In this document: in pieces, positions 9,404 to 19,360 of the stretch | Position numbering within the stretch: position 1 is the first letter of the stretch | Layout of the letters: every line of letters begins with the position of its first letter | NCBI RefSeq assembly: GCF_017377745.1 | Contig: NZ_JAFVMG010000004.1 | Coordinates: 62,001 to 126,000, forward strand | Direction: 5' to 3' | Length of the DNA stretch: 64,000 nt | DNA from: Acetobacter suratthaniensis | GTDB lineage: Bacteria > Pseudomonadota > Alphaproteobacteria > Acetobacterales > Acetobacteraceae | Notes under the pieces: generated by a model | The model's input: the letters and a program-made list of their open reading frames with translations, nothing else | What the model was told of the DNA's origin: nothing | Databases searched by the model: none | Program-made: the position numbers and the translations under genes

Positions 9404-10288
9404 ATGGTTCCGGCGCCTCCCCGCCCTTCAGAGCGACCTCTCTCCTTCCAGGACCTGATCCTGACCCTGCACCAGTTCTGGGCCGCGCAAGGGTGCGCCA
9501 TTCTCCAGCCGTATGATACCGAGGTGGGTGCGGGTACACTGGCCCCCCACACCACCCTGCGCGCTCTGGGTGACAAGCCGTGGCGTGCGGCCTATGTGCA
9601 GCCCTGCCGCCGCCCTTCCGATGGGCGTTACGGCGAAAACCCCAACCGCCTTCAGCATTATTACCAGTATCAGGTACTGCTCAAACCAACCCCTGAAGAA
9701 AGCCAGAAGCTGCTGCTCGACAGCTACCGCGCCATCGGCATCGACCCCGACCGGCACGATATCCGCTTTGTCGAAGATGACTGGGAAAACCCCACCATCG
9801 GCGCATGGGGTCTCGGCTGGGAAGTCTGGTGCGATGGCATGGAAGTAACCCAGTTTACCTACTTCCAGCAGGTTGGCGGGATTCCCGTCAGCGTTCCCTC
9901 CACAGAACTCACATACGGGCTGGAACGTCTGGCCATGTATGTGCAGGGCGTGGAAAACGTCTATGACCTCGACTTCAACGGTGCGGGTCTGACCTACGGC
10001 GATGTTTTCCTGCGGGCCGAAAAAGATTACTCGCGCCATAATTTTGAACTGGCCGATACGGCCCTGCTGTTCCGCCACTTCGCGGATGCGGAAAAGGAAA
10101 GTGTGGCACTGGCCGAAGCCGGTGTGGCCCAGCCCGCCTATGACCAGTGCCTGAAAGCCAGCCACCTGTTCAACCTGCTCGATGCCCGCGGCGTCATCAG
10201 CGTAAGCGAGCGCGCTTCCTATATCGGGCGCGTGCGAACACTGGCGAAACTGTGCTGCGAAACTTGGCTGGCTGGCGAGGACAAATAA
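9404..10288 (+). CDS. glyQ: Glycyl-tRNA synthetase alpha subunit
   Basis: Alpha chain of the alpha2-beta2 glycyl-tRNA synthetase, carrying the class II catalytic core. It shows [46 protein letters not shown] and [14 protein letters not shown], all diagnostic. I start at 9404 (294 residues), which best matches the E. coli N-terminus; ATGs at 9365 and 9368 behind GGGGA are in frame and would add 12 or 13 residues. The beta subunit gene follows after four bases, so the pair is one operon. Confidence 0.96.
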   Translation: MVPAPPRPSERPLSFQDLILTLHQFWAAQGCAILQPYDTEVGAGTLAPHTTLRALGDKPWRAAYVQPCRRPSDGRYGENPNRLQHYYQYQVLLKPTPEESQKLLLDSYRAIGIDPDRHDIRFVEDDWENPTIGAWGLGWEVWCDGMEVTQFTYFQQVGGIPVSVPSTELTYGLERLAMYVQGVENVYDLDFNGAGLTYGDVFLRAEKDYSRHNFELADTALLFRHFADAEKESVALAEAGVAQPAYDQCLKASHLFNLLDARGVISVSERASYIGRVRTLAKLCCETWLAGEDK

Positions 10289-10292
10289 CACC

Positions 10293-12353
10293 ATGCCCGA
10301 ATTGCTGATTGAACTGTTTTCAGAAGAAATTCCCGCGCGCATGCAGCAGCAGGCCGGTGAAACCCTGCTGAATGCTCTGGCCGATGCTCTGGCTCCGCTC
10401 TCCCCATCAGACCTGCGCGCCTATACCGGCCCGCGCCGCATTGCCGCCACGCTGACTGTTGCCGCGCAGGTGCCCGGCCGCCTTGTTAGCGAACGTGGCC
10501 CGCGTGAGGGCGCACCCGACAAGGCGTTGGAAGGTTTTACACGCAAATATGGCGTCACGCGGGATGCGCTGGTACTGCGCGATGGCTTCTGGCTGTTAGA
10601 GCGGGATGAACCCGCCATAGACGCCGCAACGCAGATCGCCACCGTGCTGCCCGACCTGCTGCGCCGTTTCCCCTGGCCCAAATCCATGCGTTGGGGACAG
10701 GGCAGCAGCTTTACCTGGGTGCGCCCGCTGCGCCGTATCCTGTGCCTGCTTGATGGCGTGGTTGTGCCGTTCTCGCTCGCTCAGGGGCAGGATAACGGGC
10801 ACGGGCTGCAAAGTGCGGGCCTGACTGAAGGCCACCGCTTTATGGCGCCTGACACCATTACGGTCAGCAGCGCCACTCAGTGGAAAGACAGCCTGCACCA
10901 GCAGCGTGTCATGGTGGAGGCACAGGATCGCCGCGAAACCATTGCCACCGGGCTTGCCCAACTCGCCTCAGCCGAAGGCCTGCACATCGTACCCGATACC
11001 GGACTGGTGGATGAAGTCGCCGGGCTGGTGGAATGGCCCGTGCCGATGCTGGGACGGATTGACGAGCAGTTCATGGAACTGCCATCCGAAGTCATGCAGG
11101 TGTCGATGCGCGTCAATCAGCGCTATTTCGCCCTGCGGAATGCCGATGGCTCGGCGGCTCCCCGCTTTGCCTTTGTGGCCAACATCATTCCTGCTGATGA
11201 CGGTGCGCTGATTGTCGCTGGCAACGAGCGTGTGCTGCGTGCGCGCTTTGCCGATGCCCGCCACTTCTGGGATCTGGATCGCAAGCATAGTCTCGCCTCG
11301 CGTCTGCCCGCGCTGGATAATGTCACCTTCCATGCCAAGCTCGGATCGCTGGGTGATCGTGCGCGCCGCATCGCCCGTCTGGCGGGCCTGCTGGCTGGCA
11401 TGACTGGCGCCCCGGCTGAAGCCTGCGAACGCGCGGCCCTGTTAAGCAAAACCGACCTGACCACCGGCATGGTGGGCGAGTTCCCCGAACTACAGGGCGT
11501 TATGGGCGGCTATTATGCCCGCCACGATGGCGAGGCAGACAGTGTGGCGCAGGCCATCAGCGAACATTACACGCCCAAAGGGCCGGGAGATACCGTGCCG
11601 ACCGCACCTGTTTCCGTAGTGGTCGGGCTGGCGGACCGCATCGACATGCTGTGCGCATTTTTCGCCGCAGGTGAAAAACCCTCAGGCTCCGGCGACCCCT
11701 TCGGGCTGCGCCGCGCGGCTCTGGGCATTATCCGCCTGATCCGCGAGAACACGCTGCGGCTTGATCTTGTCCGCCTGTTTACCTTCGCGGCCGAAGCCCT
11801 GCCGGAATCCCTGCGCGATTCATCCGACCTTGACCTGCTGCCGCAGTTCATTGCCGAACGCCTGCGCGTGCAGTTGCGCTCCGAAGGGGCGCGGCATGAT
11901 TGTCTGGCAGCTATTTCCGTTGATAATACAGACACGGATATTGTCCGCCTGCTGGCCCGCGCCGGTGCACTGCAAACCATGCTGGAAACGGAAGACGGCC
12001 AGAACCTGCTGACCGCTACCCGCCGCGCCGCCAATATCCTGCGGATAGAAGACAAAAAAGACGGCCCGCATGAAGGCACGCCCGATGCTGCCCTGTTTGA
12101 ACAGCCAGAAGAACAGGCTCTGTTCAGCGCACTGGAAAAAGTAGAACCGGCTGTGGAAGCCGCCTTTACAGGAGAACTGTTTACGGATGCCATGCGTGAG
12201 GCCGCGAGCCTGCGCCAGCCTCTGGACAGTTTTTTCGAGAAGGTAACGGTCAACGCACCGGAGCCTGCCCTGCGCCTGAACCGGTTGAAACTGCTCTCGC
12301 GCCTTGTGCGCATGATGCGGCTGATTGCTGATTTCAGCCAGATCGAAAGCTGA
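10293..12353 (+). CDS. glyS: Glycyl-tRNA synthetase beta subunit
   Basis: Beta chain of the tetrameric glycyl-tRNA synthetase, needed for tRNA binding. The 686-residue length equals that of the family (E. coli 689). The N-terminus MPELLIELFSEEIPARMQ, the LVDEVAGLVEWPVPMLG stretch and an HD-like domain (LLSKTDLTTGMVGEFPELQG) are typical. It lies four bases after glyQ and ends 14 bases before a strong terminator. Confidence 0.97.
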   Translation: MPELLIELFSEEIPARMQQQAGETLLNALADALAPLSPSDLRAYTGPRRIAATLTVAAQVPGRLVSERGPREGAPDKALEGFTRKYGVTRDALVLRDGFWLLERDEPAIDAATQIATVLPDLLRRFPWPKSMRWGQGSSFTWVRPLRRILCLLDGVVVPFSLAQGQDNGHGLQSAGLTEGHRFMAPDTITVSSATQWKDSLHQQRVMVEAQDRRETIATGLAQLASAEGLHIVPDTGLVDEVAGLVEWPVPMLGRIDEQFMELPSEVMQVSMRVNQRYFALRNADGSAAPRFAFVANIIPADDGALIVAGNERVLRARFADARHFWDLDRKHSLASRLPALDNVTFHAKLGSLGDRARRIARLAGLLAGMTGAPAEACERAALLSKTDLTTGMVGEFPELQGVMGGYYARHDGEADSVAQAISEHYTPKGPGDTVPTAPVSVVVGLADRIDMLCAFFAAGEKPSGSGDPFGLRRAALGIIRLIRENTLRLDLVRLFTFAAEALPESLRDSSDLDLLPQFIAERLRVQLRSEGARHDCLAAISVDNTDTDIVRLLARAGALQTMLETEDGQNLLTATRRAANILRIEDKKDGPHEGTPDAALFEQPEEQALFSALEKVEPAVEAAFTGELFTDAMREAASLRQPLDSFFEKVTVNAPEPALRLNRLKLLSRLVRMMRLIADFSQIES

Positions 12354-12366
12354 AAGACCTCAATGA

Positions 12367-12398
12367 CCAGCCCGGCTTCATGCCGGGCTGGTTGTTTG
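12367..12398. terminator. Terminator of glyQS, also facing the DUF1328 gene
   Basis: CCAGCCCGGC (12367-12376) and GCCGGGCTGG (12382-12391) form a perfect ten-base stem with a TTCAT loop, followed by TTGTTTG on the plus strand. It lies between convergent genes and probably serves mainly glyS. Confidence 0.85.
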
Positions 12399-12403
12399 TG
12401 CCT

Positions 12404-12565
12404 TCAGTTTCGCCCGAAAAAGAGGCTGATGATCAGCAGCACAACAAAAACAAACAGTAAAACCCGAACAACTTCCGAAAAACCTGCCGCAGCGCCATGA
12501 AAGCCGAATAGAGAGGCAATCAGCGCGCAAATCAGAAAAATCAGAATCCAGCGTACCAGAACCAT
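12404..12565 (-). CDS. DUF1328 small membrane protein (YtjA family)
   Basis: A 53-residue peptide with two hydrophobic segments: LVRWILIFLICALIASLFGF at the start and VVRVLLFVFVVLLIISLFFG at the end, joined by HGAAAGFSE. This length, layout and the final FFGRN fit the DUF1328/YtjA family of very small inner-membrane proteins with unknown role. The ATG at 12565 follows a GGAGACAGG ribosome site. It converges with glyS. Confidence 0.85.
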   Translation of the reverse strand: MVLVRWILIFLICALIASLFGFHGAAAGFSEVVRVLLFVFVVLLIISLFFGRN

Positions 12566-12698
12566 GGCCTGTCTCCGCGCTTTTCCCTGCCGTACTAACG
12601 GCTGGAAACCCGTTTAACTGCCTGTTTTAACGCTGGAAGGCGGCCTTTGGTTCAATGGCCGCCCGTGTTTAATCACTGCACCTGCGCGAGGTGGTGCA

Positions 12699-13502
12699 TT
12701 ATTCGTGCGCGTCAGAACCGGGGATAATATCGTATGCGGCACTCCCCGCCGCTGGCCCGGGCGGCGGAGGCTGATTAACAGCAACCGGCGTCAGCGCCTC
12801 AAGCGAGGGGCCTATTTCGCGCACATCTACCGCAACACCCAGACCGCCGTTGCTCCCGCTGCCAACGGCATACACCGTCTGGCCCGGCTTGAGCAGATCG
12901 GCAAAGCGTGTGGCCTCAGCAGGCGTCAGGTACAGGACAGAATGGTCCTGCAACACAGCACCAACCAGCTTGCCGTTCATGCTGTAAAGCGGCATCGACA
13001 CCGGGCCATGCAGCACCAGATCAGGCCCGGCCAGCATTTCTGTTGAGTGATTGGGCATGGCAATCACGCTGTCTTCGATGCTGCGACCGCGCGGACTGGT
13101 AATCAGAAACGCCCGCAAAATCGGCAGGGTCTGGCCTTTCAGCCCTCTGATATCAACCGTATCACCGGGCTTAATCAGCCCGGCAAAGGCATGCCCCTGC
13201 TCTGACGAAACAAGAACCTGCGTACCATCTTCAAGAATGAAGCCATTGATACCACCATGCGTGGAGGGCAGGAACTGCGCCACCTTGCCGGTAAACACCG
13301 GCAGCACTGACAGGTCGTAAACCGTGCCAACCTTATTGCCCGATGCAGGGGCCGCAGCCGGCGCAGGTGCCGGAGCGGGCTTTGCAGCGGCAGCAGCGTG
13401 GTGATGCGTGGCCTTGCCCTCATGGGCGTGAGCAAAGGCAAGCGGGGCAAAAAGGGCAGAACACGCCAGCACACAGGCGGGCAGCAAAAACACAGGGCGC
13501 AT
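12699..13502 (-). CDS. Secreted protein with a duplicated beta-rich module, unknown function
   Basis: A 267-residue protein beginning with a clear signal peptide (MRPVFLLPACVLACSALFAPLAFA, cut after AFA-HA), a His/Ala/Pro-rich linker, then two similar modules. Module 1 holds VAQFLPSTHGGINGFILEDG and ends in LIKPGDTVDIRGLKG; module 2 holds LVGAVLQDHSVLYLTPAEA and ends in LLKPGQTVYAVGSGS. The shared pattern, a glycine-rich turn, an EDG or QDHS strand and an L(I/L)KPG(D/Q)TV strand, suggests OB-fold-like repeats. I know no named family. It lies downstream of purH on the same strand, with a short hairpin (13590-13605) between. Confidence 0.7.
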   Translation of the reverse strand: MRPVFLLPACVLACSALFAPLAFAHAHEGKATHHHAAAAAKPAPAPAPAAAPASGNKVGTVYDLSVLPVFTGKVAQFLPSTHGGINGFILEDGTQVLVSSEQGHAFAGLIKPGDTVDIRGLKGQTLPILRAFLITSPRGRSIEDSVIAMPNHSTEMLAGPDLVLHGPVSMPLYSMNGKLVGAVLQDHSVLYLTPAEATRFADLLKPGQTVYAVGSGSNGGLGVAVDVREIGPSLEALTPVAVNQPPPPGPAAGSAAYDIIPGSDAHE

Positions 13503-13589
13503 TATTCAACCAGTCGAAAACCACCCCGCGAACAGGGCGGGGGGCAATGGTACGGGATTCGCCCCCCAGTTTCCGCCATGAAGCACCCT

Positions 13590-13605
13590 CACCGCAAGAG
13601 CGGTG
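13590..13605 (-). terminator. Weak hairpin after purH
   Basis: CACCGC and GCGGTG form a perfect six-base stem with a four-base loop just after the purH stop. There is no T-run on the minus strand, so it may slow transcription or protect the message end more than stop transcription. Confidence 0.35.
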
Positions 13606-13613
13606 CAAGCGTG

Positions 13614-15191
13614 TCAGTGACGGAAATGGCGCATACCGGTCATAACCATGGCAATGCCTGCGGCATCGGCAGCGGCAATCACCTCGTCATCACGGATCGA
13701 ACCACCCGGCTGAATAACAGCGGTTGCACCGGCTGCCACAATGGCTTCCAGCCCATCTGCGAACGGGAAGAAGGCATCAGACGCGGCAACAGAGCCCTGT
13801 GTCAGCGGGGTGTCCTGCCCGGCTGCACGAGCGGCCTCACCACTCTTGAATGCGGCAATCCGCGCGGAATCCACACGGCTCATCTGCCCGGCCCCAACGC
13901 CGACTGTCGCACCATCGCGGGCATAGACAATCGCGTTGGACTTGACGTGTTTGGCAACACGGAAGGCAAACACCAGATCCTGCATTTCCTGAGCCGTGGG
14001 GGCGCGCTTTGTCACCACCTTGAGTTCAGACGGCACAATGCGTCCGGCATCGCGGGTCTGAGCCAGAAAGCCACCAGCAACGGAGCGCACGACAATACCC
14101 GCGGCTGCCGGGTCAGGCAGGCCGCCCGTCAGCAGCAGACGCAGGTTTTTCTTGCGCGCCAGCAGTGCCTGCGCGGCTTCGTCCGCCTCGGGGGCAACAA
14201 TGACTTCGGTAAAGATCGAAGAAATCTTTTCCGCCGTTTCCGCATCCAGCGGACGGTTCAGGGCGACAATGCCACCAAAGGCCGAAACCGGATCGCATTT
14301 GAGCGCCTGATCCCATGCGGCAGACAGGCTGGAGCCAACGGCAACACCACAGGGGTTTGCATGTTTGACAATCACCACCGCGGGGGCATCGAACTCGGCC
14401 ACAGCCTCGAAAGCGGCATCGGTATCGTTGATGTTGTTGTAGGACAGCGCCTTGCCCTGCACCTGCACAGCCGTAGCCACGCCGGGGCGCTGGCTGCCAT
14501 CGCGGTAGAATGCCGCCTGCTGGTGGGGGTTTTCGCCATAACGCAGCACTTCAGCGCGCTGCCCGGTCACGGCAAAACGCTCGGCCAGCGGCTCACCGGC
14601 CTGCTGGGCAAACCATGCGGCAATCGCGGCATCATAAGCCGCAGTGCGGGCATAGGCCGCACCCGCATAAGCCGTACGCATGGCCAGCGTGGTGCCGCCA
14701 TCGCCCAGCGCATCAATCAGCCCGGCATACTGGGCCGGGTCAGTCAGCACCACGACATGGGCATGGTTCTTGGCTGCGGCACGGATCAGGGCCGGGCCGC
14801 CGATATCAATGTTTTCGATGCAGGTTTCGCTATCCGCGCCAGACGCTACGGTCTTTTCGAACGGATAGAGATTGACCGCCACGAGGTCGATTTCGCCAAT
14901 CCCATGTTCGCGCATCTGAGCCTGATGAGATGGCAGGTCGCGCCGCCCCAGAATACCGCCATGGATCATGGGCACCAGCGTCTTAACCCGGCCATCCAGA
15001 ATCTCGGGAAAACCCGTGTAATCCGACACATCCCGCACAGGCACGCCCGCATCGCGCAGAGTCTTGGCAGACCCGCCGGTGGACAGGATTTCAGCTCCCT
15101 GCGCCGCCAGTGCGCGCGCCAGATCGAGCAGGCCTGTCTTGTCGGAAACGGAAATAAGGGCACGCCGGATTGGCAGTGTCGTCTGGCTCAT
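13614..15191 (-). CDS. purH: Bifunctional AICAR transformylase / IMP cyclohydrolase
   Basis: Performs the last two steps of IMP synthesis. The 525-residue protein has the MGS-like cyclohydrolase domain first ([36 protein letters not shown]) and then the AICAR formyltransferase domain with [14 protein letters not shown] and the lysine-histidine motif [13 protein letters not shown] start at 15191, where AAAGG precedes the ATG by seven bases and the N-terminus matches the family (E. coli 529). It is downstream of metK-trmB but a terminator separates it from trmB. Confidence 0.97.
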   Translation of the reverse strand: MSQTTLPIRRALISVSDKTGLLDLARALAAQGAEILSTGGSAKTLRDAGVPVRDVSDYTGFPEILDGRVKTLVPMIHGGILGRRDLPSHQAQMREHGIGEIDLVAVNLYPFEKTVASGADSETCIENIDIGGPALIRAAAKNHAHVVVLTDPAQYAGLIDALGDGGTTLAMRTAYAGAAYARTAAYDAAIAAWFAQQAGEPLAERFAVTGQRAEVLRYGENPHQQAAFYRDGSQRPGVATAVQVQGKALSYNNINDTDAAFEAVAEFDAPAVVIVKHANPCGVAVGSSLSAAWDQALKCDPVSAFGGIVALNRPLDAETAEKISSIFTEVIVAPEADEAAQALLARKKNLRLLLTGGLPDPAAAGIVVRSVAGGFLAQTRDAGRIVPSELKVVTKRAPTAQEMQDLVFAFRVAKHVKSNAIVYARDGATVGVGAGQMSRVDSARIAAFKSGEAARAAGQDTPLTQGSVAASDAFFPFADGLEAIVAAGATAVIQPGGSIRDDEVIAAADAAGIAMVMTGMRHFRH

Positions 15192-15270
15192 GGGGGGACC
15201 TTTCGCACGGCAGGAAAGACGGAACGGCTGATCAGCCGCGAAACCGAGCGCGTGCAATCAGCCTGTGAGA

Positions 15271-15297
15271 AAAAACAAACCCGCCGTTACCGACGGG
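15271..15297 (-). terminator. Terminator of trmB with the stop codon in its loop
   Basis: On the minus strand CCCGTC and GGCGGG pair (15280-15297, one G-U), and the run TTTGTTTTTT follows (15271-15279). The trmB stop TAA (15287-15289) lies in the six-base loop, so the gene end and the terminator coincide. Confidence 0.8.
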
Positions 15298-16024
15298 TGA
15301 ATGTCCAGTACAACGGCTGGCGACCTGCCGCGATGGCCTTGGCCTCGTACCGTGTCGGGAACCAGCCTTCAGGCCGCTCTGTGGCCGGTGCTGGCGCATC
15401 GAACCAGTCCTGCTGGCCCATAACCTCATTGACCCATGCCTGATAGGTCGGGTCGTCACTGGCGACACGCCACACGGCACCGGGCTTGAGCGCACGGGCA
15501 ACCAGCGCCACGTTCTGCGGGTGCACAAAGCGCCGCTTGGCATGACGGGCCTTGGGCCAGGGATCAGGGAACATCAGGAAAAGACGATCCAGACTGGCCT
15601 CAGGCAGAGCCTTGAGCACCAGCCGTGCATCATCATCCCACAACCGCAGCCTGTCCGGCACGGGGGCGGTTGCCTCCTGCCCGACGGGAACCAGCTTGGT
15701 CAGCAGAGAGCACAGACCGTTGTGGAAAACTTCGGAAGCAATATAGCCGACCTGTGGGTGGGCCTGCGTCTGGGCCAGCACATGCTCGCCCCCACCAAAC
15801 CCAACCTCGAGCCAGATCTGCTCTGGCTGCTGGCCAAACACTGCGGCTGGGTCTGCCGCTTTTTCAAGCGGAAAACGCAGGCGCGGCAATGTTTCGTCCA
15901 GCAGGCGTTCCTGACGGGGCCGCAGGGGGTGTCCGCGCTGGCGACCATAAAGCCTTTCGGGCGGTGGTTTAACATCCGCCGTTTCCGGCTGGCCACCCAC
16001 GGCCTGACCTTTGACCTCCGTCAT
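15287..16024 (-). CDS. trmB: tRNA (guanine-46-N7)-methyltransferase
   Basis: SAM-dependent enzyme that makes m7G46 in tRNA variable loops. The 245-residue protein has the SAM loop WLEVGFGGGEH, followed by YIASEVFHNG, and the family signatures DRLFLMFPDPWPKARHAKRR and a C-terminal PTRYEAKAIAAGR. Length is normal. The upstream gene metK ends 21 bases before its start, so the methyl-donor synthase and this methyltransferase are probably one transcript. Confidence 0.95.
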   Translation of the reverse strand: MTEVKGQAVGGQPETADVKPPPERLYGRQRGHPLRPRQERLLDETLPRLRFPLEKAADPAAVFGQQPEQIWLEVGFGGGEHVLAQTQAHPQVGYIASEVFHNGLCSLLTKLVPVGQEATAPVPDRLRLWDDDARLVLKALPEASLDRLFLMFPDPWPKARHAKRRFVHPQNVALVARALKPGAVWRVASDDPTYQAWVNEVMGQQDWFDAPAPATERPEGWFPTRYEAKAIAAGRQPLYWTFTRR

Positions 16025-16045
16025 AAACTAACGCGCTCTTTCAGC

Positions 16046-17233
16046 TTAGCGGTTGAGCGCGCTGCGCAGCGCATCGACCAGATCCGTGCGCTCCCACGTA
16101 AAGTCGTCACGCGCATCATCGGGGGTGCGGCCAAAGTGACCGTAAGCCGATGTCTGGGAATAGATCGGACGGTTCAGACGCAGGTGCTTGCGGATACCGC
16201 GCGGCGTCAGGTCCATGACCTCACGCAGCACGTTGCCCAGACGCACTTCGTCCACATCGTTGCCGCTTTCGTCCAGATCGACATAAACAGACAGCGGGTG
16301 CGACACGCCGATAGCGTAGGAAAGCTGAATGGTGCAACGGTCAGCCAGACCAGCCGCCACAACGTTCTTCGCCAGATAGCGGCAGGCATAGGCTGCGGAA
16401 CGATCAACCTTGGTGGGGTCCTTGCCGGAGAACGCGCCGCCGCCATGCGGGGCCGCACCGCCGTAGGTATCCACAATGATCTTGCGCCCGGTCAGGCCGC
16501 AGTCGCCATCGGGGCCACCAATCACGAACACGCCGGTGGGGTTGGCGTAGAATTCGTTTTCAGGCGGCATCCAGCCTTCGGGCAGCACATCGCGCGTCAG
16601 GCCCAGCAGGCGCTGGCGCAGATCTGCCTGATCGACACCTTCATCATGCTGGGTGGAAATGACAACCGACGTGGCACCCACGGGGCGACCGTTGACATAG
16701 CGCAGGGTCACCTGGCTTTTGGCATCGGGCTGCAGGCCTGCAACACGGGCATCGCCAGCACGGCGCAGGTCGCGCATGGTGTGCAGGATACGATGCGCGT
16801 AATACAGCGGCGCAGGCATGAGGGTGTCGGTCTCGTTGGACGCATACCCGAACATGATGCCCTGATCGCCAGCGCCTTCGTCCTTGTTGTCCGTGCTGTC
16901 CACGCCTACGGCGATGTCAGCGGACTGGGCGTGCAGGTAGTTGGCTGCATCCGCGCGGCGCCAGGAGAAACCCTCCTGATCATAGCCGATGTCGCGCACG
17001 GCTTCGCGTGCCAGCTCAACCAGCTTTTCCGACGTAACGGAAGCCGGGCCACGCACTTCACCTGCCAGAACGATCCGGTTGGTCGTCACCAATGTTTCAC
17101 AGGCAACGCGGGCCTCAGGATCCGCCGCCAGATACGCGTCGAGAACGGTATCACTGATCCGGTCAGCAACCTTGTCGGGATGACCTTCGGAAACGGATTC
17201 CGAAGTAAACAGAAAATCGCCGTCTTTACGCAT
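16046..17233 (-). CDS. metK: S-adenosylmethionine synthase
   Basis: Forms SAM from methionine and ATP in the cytoplasm. The 395-residue protein starts [20 protein letters not shown], and carries the [12 protein letters not shown] hexapeptide region and the P-loop-like [19 protein letters not shown] motif. The ATG at 17233 matches the family N-terminus; 18 further in-frame codons up to 17287 are unlike it. The coding end sits in a hairpin (16032-16061) whose loop holds the stop codon. Regulation is discussed at the leader hairpin. Confidence 0.97.
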   Translation of the reverse strand: MRKDGDFLFTSESVSEGHPDKVADRISDTVLDAYLAADPEARVACETLVTTNRIVLAGEVRGPASVTSEKLVELAREAVRDIGYDQEGFSWRRADAANYLHAQSADIAVGVDSTDNKDEGAGDQGIMFGYASNETDTLMPAPLYYAHRILHTMRDLRRAGDARVAGLQPDAKSQVTLRYVNGRPVGATSVVISTQHDEGVDQADLRQRLLGLTRDVLPEGWMPPENEFYANPTGVFVIGGPDGDCGLTGRKIIVDTYGGAAPHGGGAFSGKDPTKVDRSAAYACRYLAKNVVAAGLADRCTIQLSYAIGVSHPLSVYVDLDESGNDVDEVRLGNVLREVMDLTPRGIRKHLRLNRPIYSQTSAYGHFGRTPDDARDDFTWERTDLVDALRSALNR

Positions 17234-17276
17234 AATGGTGCCGTTGCCCCACGTGAGTGAAAAGGAAACAGAGGAT

Positions 17277-17296
17277 GTCCCTTGCATGAAAGGGAC
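17277..17296 (-). promoter_or_regulatory. Hairpin in the metK leader
   Basis: A perfect seven-base stem, GTCCCTT with AAGGGAC, and a six-base loop lie 44 bases before the metK start and just after a promoter-like pair. It could be an RNA control element, but I could not match it to the SAM-II or SAM/SAH riboswitch patterns I know. Confidence 0.4.
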
Positions 17297-17301
17297 GGGA
17301 C

Positions 17302-17330
17302 GATATGACGGGATAGACGGCGCGGGTCAA
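17302..17330 (-). promoter_or_regulatory. Possible metK promoter
   Basis: Read on the minus strand, TTGACC (17330-17325) and CATATC (17307-17302) are separated by 17 bases. The -10 is weak, but position and spacing are right for a metK transcript with a leader of about 65 bases. Confidence 0.4.
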
Positions 17331-17387
17331 GGACATTTACCAATCAGCCACGCAGTGCGGCCCTGCACCAGCCCGCTGCCAGCCAGC

Positions 17388-18158
17388 TTAAAGCGGCGGC
17401 AGACCCAGCACATCCTCCATGCCGTACAGGCCGGGTGTGCACCCAAACAGCCAGCCAGCCGCGCGTACTGCACCCGTGGCGAAAATACGCCTGTCAAACG
17501 CCCGGTGCGTCAGGGTTATCTGCTCATCCGCCGAGGTAAACAGCACCTCGTGCTCGCCCACAATCTGCCCGCCACGCAGGGCGGCAAACCCGATTGCCCC
17601 AGTTTTACGCGGGCCGGTATGGCCATCACGCCCGCTTTCGCGCACATCCTCAAGAGCGACACCCCGCCCCAGAGCGACAGAGCGCCCGATGGCCAGCGCC
17701 GTGCCCGAGGGGGCATCCACCTTCTGGCGATGATGCATTTCCACAATTTCAGCATCATAACTCTGGGCTGGCAAAGCCTGCCCCATCATCTGGGCCAAAC
17801 GCTGTACCAGCGTAACACCGGGCGAAAAATTGGCGGCATGCACCACCCCGATCCGCTCGGCTGCAGCTTCGACAGCGGCCATCTGCGCTGCGGACAGGCC
17901 GGTCGTACCCAGTATCCAGCCCACGCCTGCATCGGCCAGTATGCGGGCATTGTCACACACCGTATCGGCATGGGTGAAGTCGATCACCACATCGCATAAT
18001 GCGGCTAGTTCAGCCAGATTCGTAAACAGAGGATACGGCGCCACCACATCATGCACCCTGCGCGTAGTGCCCCCTGCGAGGGTCATGTCTGCCGCGCGCA
18101 CCTCTTCCACCAGCAAACGCCCTACGCGCCCGCCAATACCGGCGATACCAACCCGCAT
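17388..18158 (-). CDS. dapB: 4-hydroxy-tetrahydrodipicolinate reductase
   Basis: NAD(P)H-dependent step of lysine and diaminopimelate synthesis. The 256-residue protein begins with the Rossmann motif MRVGIAGIGGRVGRLL, has the catalytic EMHHRQKVDAPSGTA signature and a GTTGLS loop. I start at 18158, only four bases after the dnaJ stop and behind a GGCGGGGAA site; a longer frame reading back through dnaJ is not credible. It therefore sits at the end of the dnaK-dnaJ transcript, an arrangement known in other alphaproteobacteria. Confidence 0.95.
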   Translation of the reverse strand: MRVGIAGIGGRVGRLLVEEVRAADMTLAGGTTRRVHDVVAPYPLFTNLAELAALCDVVIDFTHADTVCDNARILADAGVGWILGTTGLSAAQMAAVEAAAERIGVVHAANFSPGVTLVQRLAQMMGQALPAQSYDAEIVEMHHRQKVDAPSGTALAIGRSVALGRGVALEDVRESGRDGHTGPRKTGAIGFAALRGGQIVGEHEVLFTSADEQITLTHRAFDRRIFATGAVRAAGWLFGCTPGLYGMEDVLGLPPL

Positions 18159-18162
18159 GGTG

Positions 18163-19305
18163 TTATTCCCCGCCTTCAAAGAAGTCGCGCACCCGACGGA
18201 AAAAACCCGTATGCTCGGGGCTGTGCTTGATGTCCTCGCCCGCTTCTTTTTCGAACTCCTCAAGCAGTTCGCGCTGGCGTTTTGTCAGGTGCTGGGGCGT
18301 TTCCACCGTCACCTGAATATACATATCCCCCCGCGCTGAAGAACGCAGAACCGAGAAGCCCTTGCCGCGCAGCCTGAAATGAGCACCACCCTGCGTGCCT
18401 GCGGGAATTTTGACATTGGCGCGGCTGCCATCAATCACCGGCACCTCGATTTCGGTACCCAAAGCCGCCTGCCCCATACGTAGCGGCACACGGCAGTAGA
18501 CATTCGCGCCATCACGCTGGAACAGCTCATGCTCCAGCACAGATACATGCACATACAGATCGCCCGGCGGCACCCCGTTGGCCCCGGCCTCGCCACTGCC
18601 CGTCATGCGGATACGGGTGCCATCTTCCACACCGGCAGGCACCTGCACTTCCACCACGCGTTCGCGCTCGACCGTGCCTTCGCCATGGCAGGCCTTGCAG
18701 GGGTCTTTGACCGAGCGCCCCGTGCCATGACAGGTCGGGCAAGGCCGTTCCACAATAAAAAAGCCCTGCTGCGCGCGCACCTTGCCCGCACCGTGACAGC
18801 TTGGGCAGGTCTGCACCCCCGAAGCTCCGCTTTCGGAACCGCTACCATGACAGCTTTCACAGGCCACACGGGTGATGACCCGCACATCCTTTTTCACGCC
18901 GGAAAAAGCTTCTTCCAGCGTGATTTCAACATGGGTCTGGATATCGTTGCCACTACGGGCCTGACCGCCACCCCGGCGGCCCATCATATCTCCGAACATC
19001 TGCTCGAAAATATCACCCAGCCCGCCACCGCCACCAAAGCCGCTGAAATCGAACCCGCCCGGCCCAGCCCCGCCACCTTCAAACGCGGCGTGGCCAAAAC
19101 GGTCATAGGCGGAGCGTTTCTGCTCATCCTTGAGAATATCGTATGCGTGGCTGATTTCCTTGAACCGCGCTTCCGCATCCGCATCGCCCTGATTACGATC
19201 AGGGTGATATTGCATGGCCAGCCTGCGATAGGATTTCTTGATTTCCTCCGCCGAAGCTGTCCGGGAAACCTCAAGAACTTCGTAATAATCAAGCTGCGTG
19301 GCCAT
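18163..19305 (-). CDS. dnaJ: Chaperone DnaJ
   Basis: Hsp40 co-chaperone that stimulates DnaK ATPase. The 380-residue protein has the J domain with the HPD tripeptide (LAMQYHPDRNQGD), a Gly/Phe-rich region (residues about 75-105), four CxxCxGxG zinc repeats (CESCHGSG, CPSCHGAG, CPTCHGTG, CKACHGEG) and the C-terminal substrate domains. It follows dnaK after two hairpins and precedes dapB by four bases. Confidence 0.98.
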   Translation of the reverse strand: MATQLDYYEVLEVSRTASAEEIKKSYRRLAMQYHPDRNQGDADAEARFKEISHAYDILKDEQKRSAYDRFGHAAFEGGGAGPGGFDFSGFGGGGGLGDIFEQMFGDMMGRRGGGQARSGNDIQTHVEITLEEAFSGVKKDVRVITRVACESCHGSGSESGASGVQTCPSCHGAGKVRAQQGFFIVERPCPTCHGTGRSVKDPCKACHGEGTVERERVVEVQVPAGVEDGTRIRMTGSGEAGANGVPPGDLYVHVSVLEHELFQRDGANVYCRVPLRMGQAALGTEIEVPVIDGSRANVKIPAGTQGGAHFRLRGKGFSVLRSSARGDMYIQVTVETPQHLTKRQRELLEEFEKEAGEDIKHSPEHTGFFRRVRDFFEGGE

Positions 19306-19360
19306 GAGTGATCCTTGTGGCGCCGCCCCACGCCGGGCGCGGCCTTACTGTCCTGAATGT

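Noticed and set aside
13398-15443. Long open frame opposite purH
   Set aside because: Antisense shadow with His/Arg-rich, domain-free product; purH is certain.
17233-17300. SAM-II or SAM/SAH riboswitch before metK
   Set aside because: A stem is present but the expected loop and pseudoknot sequences were not found.
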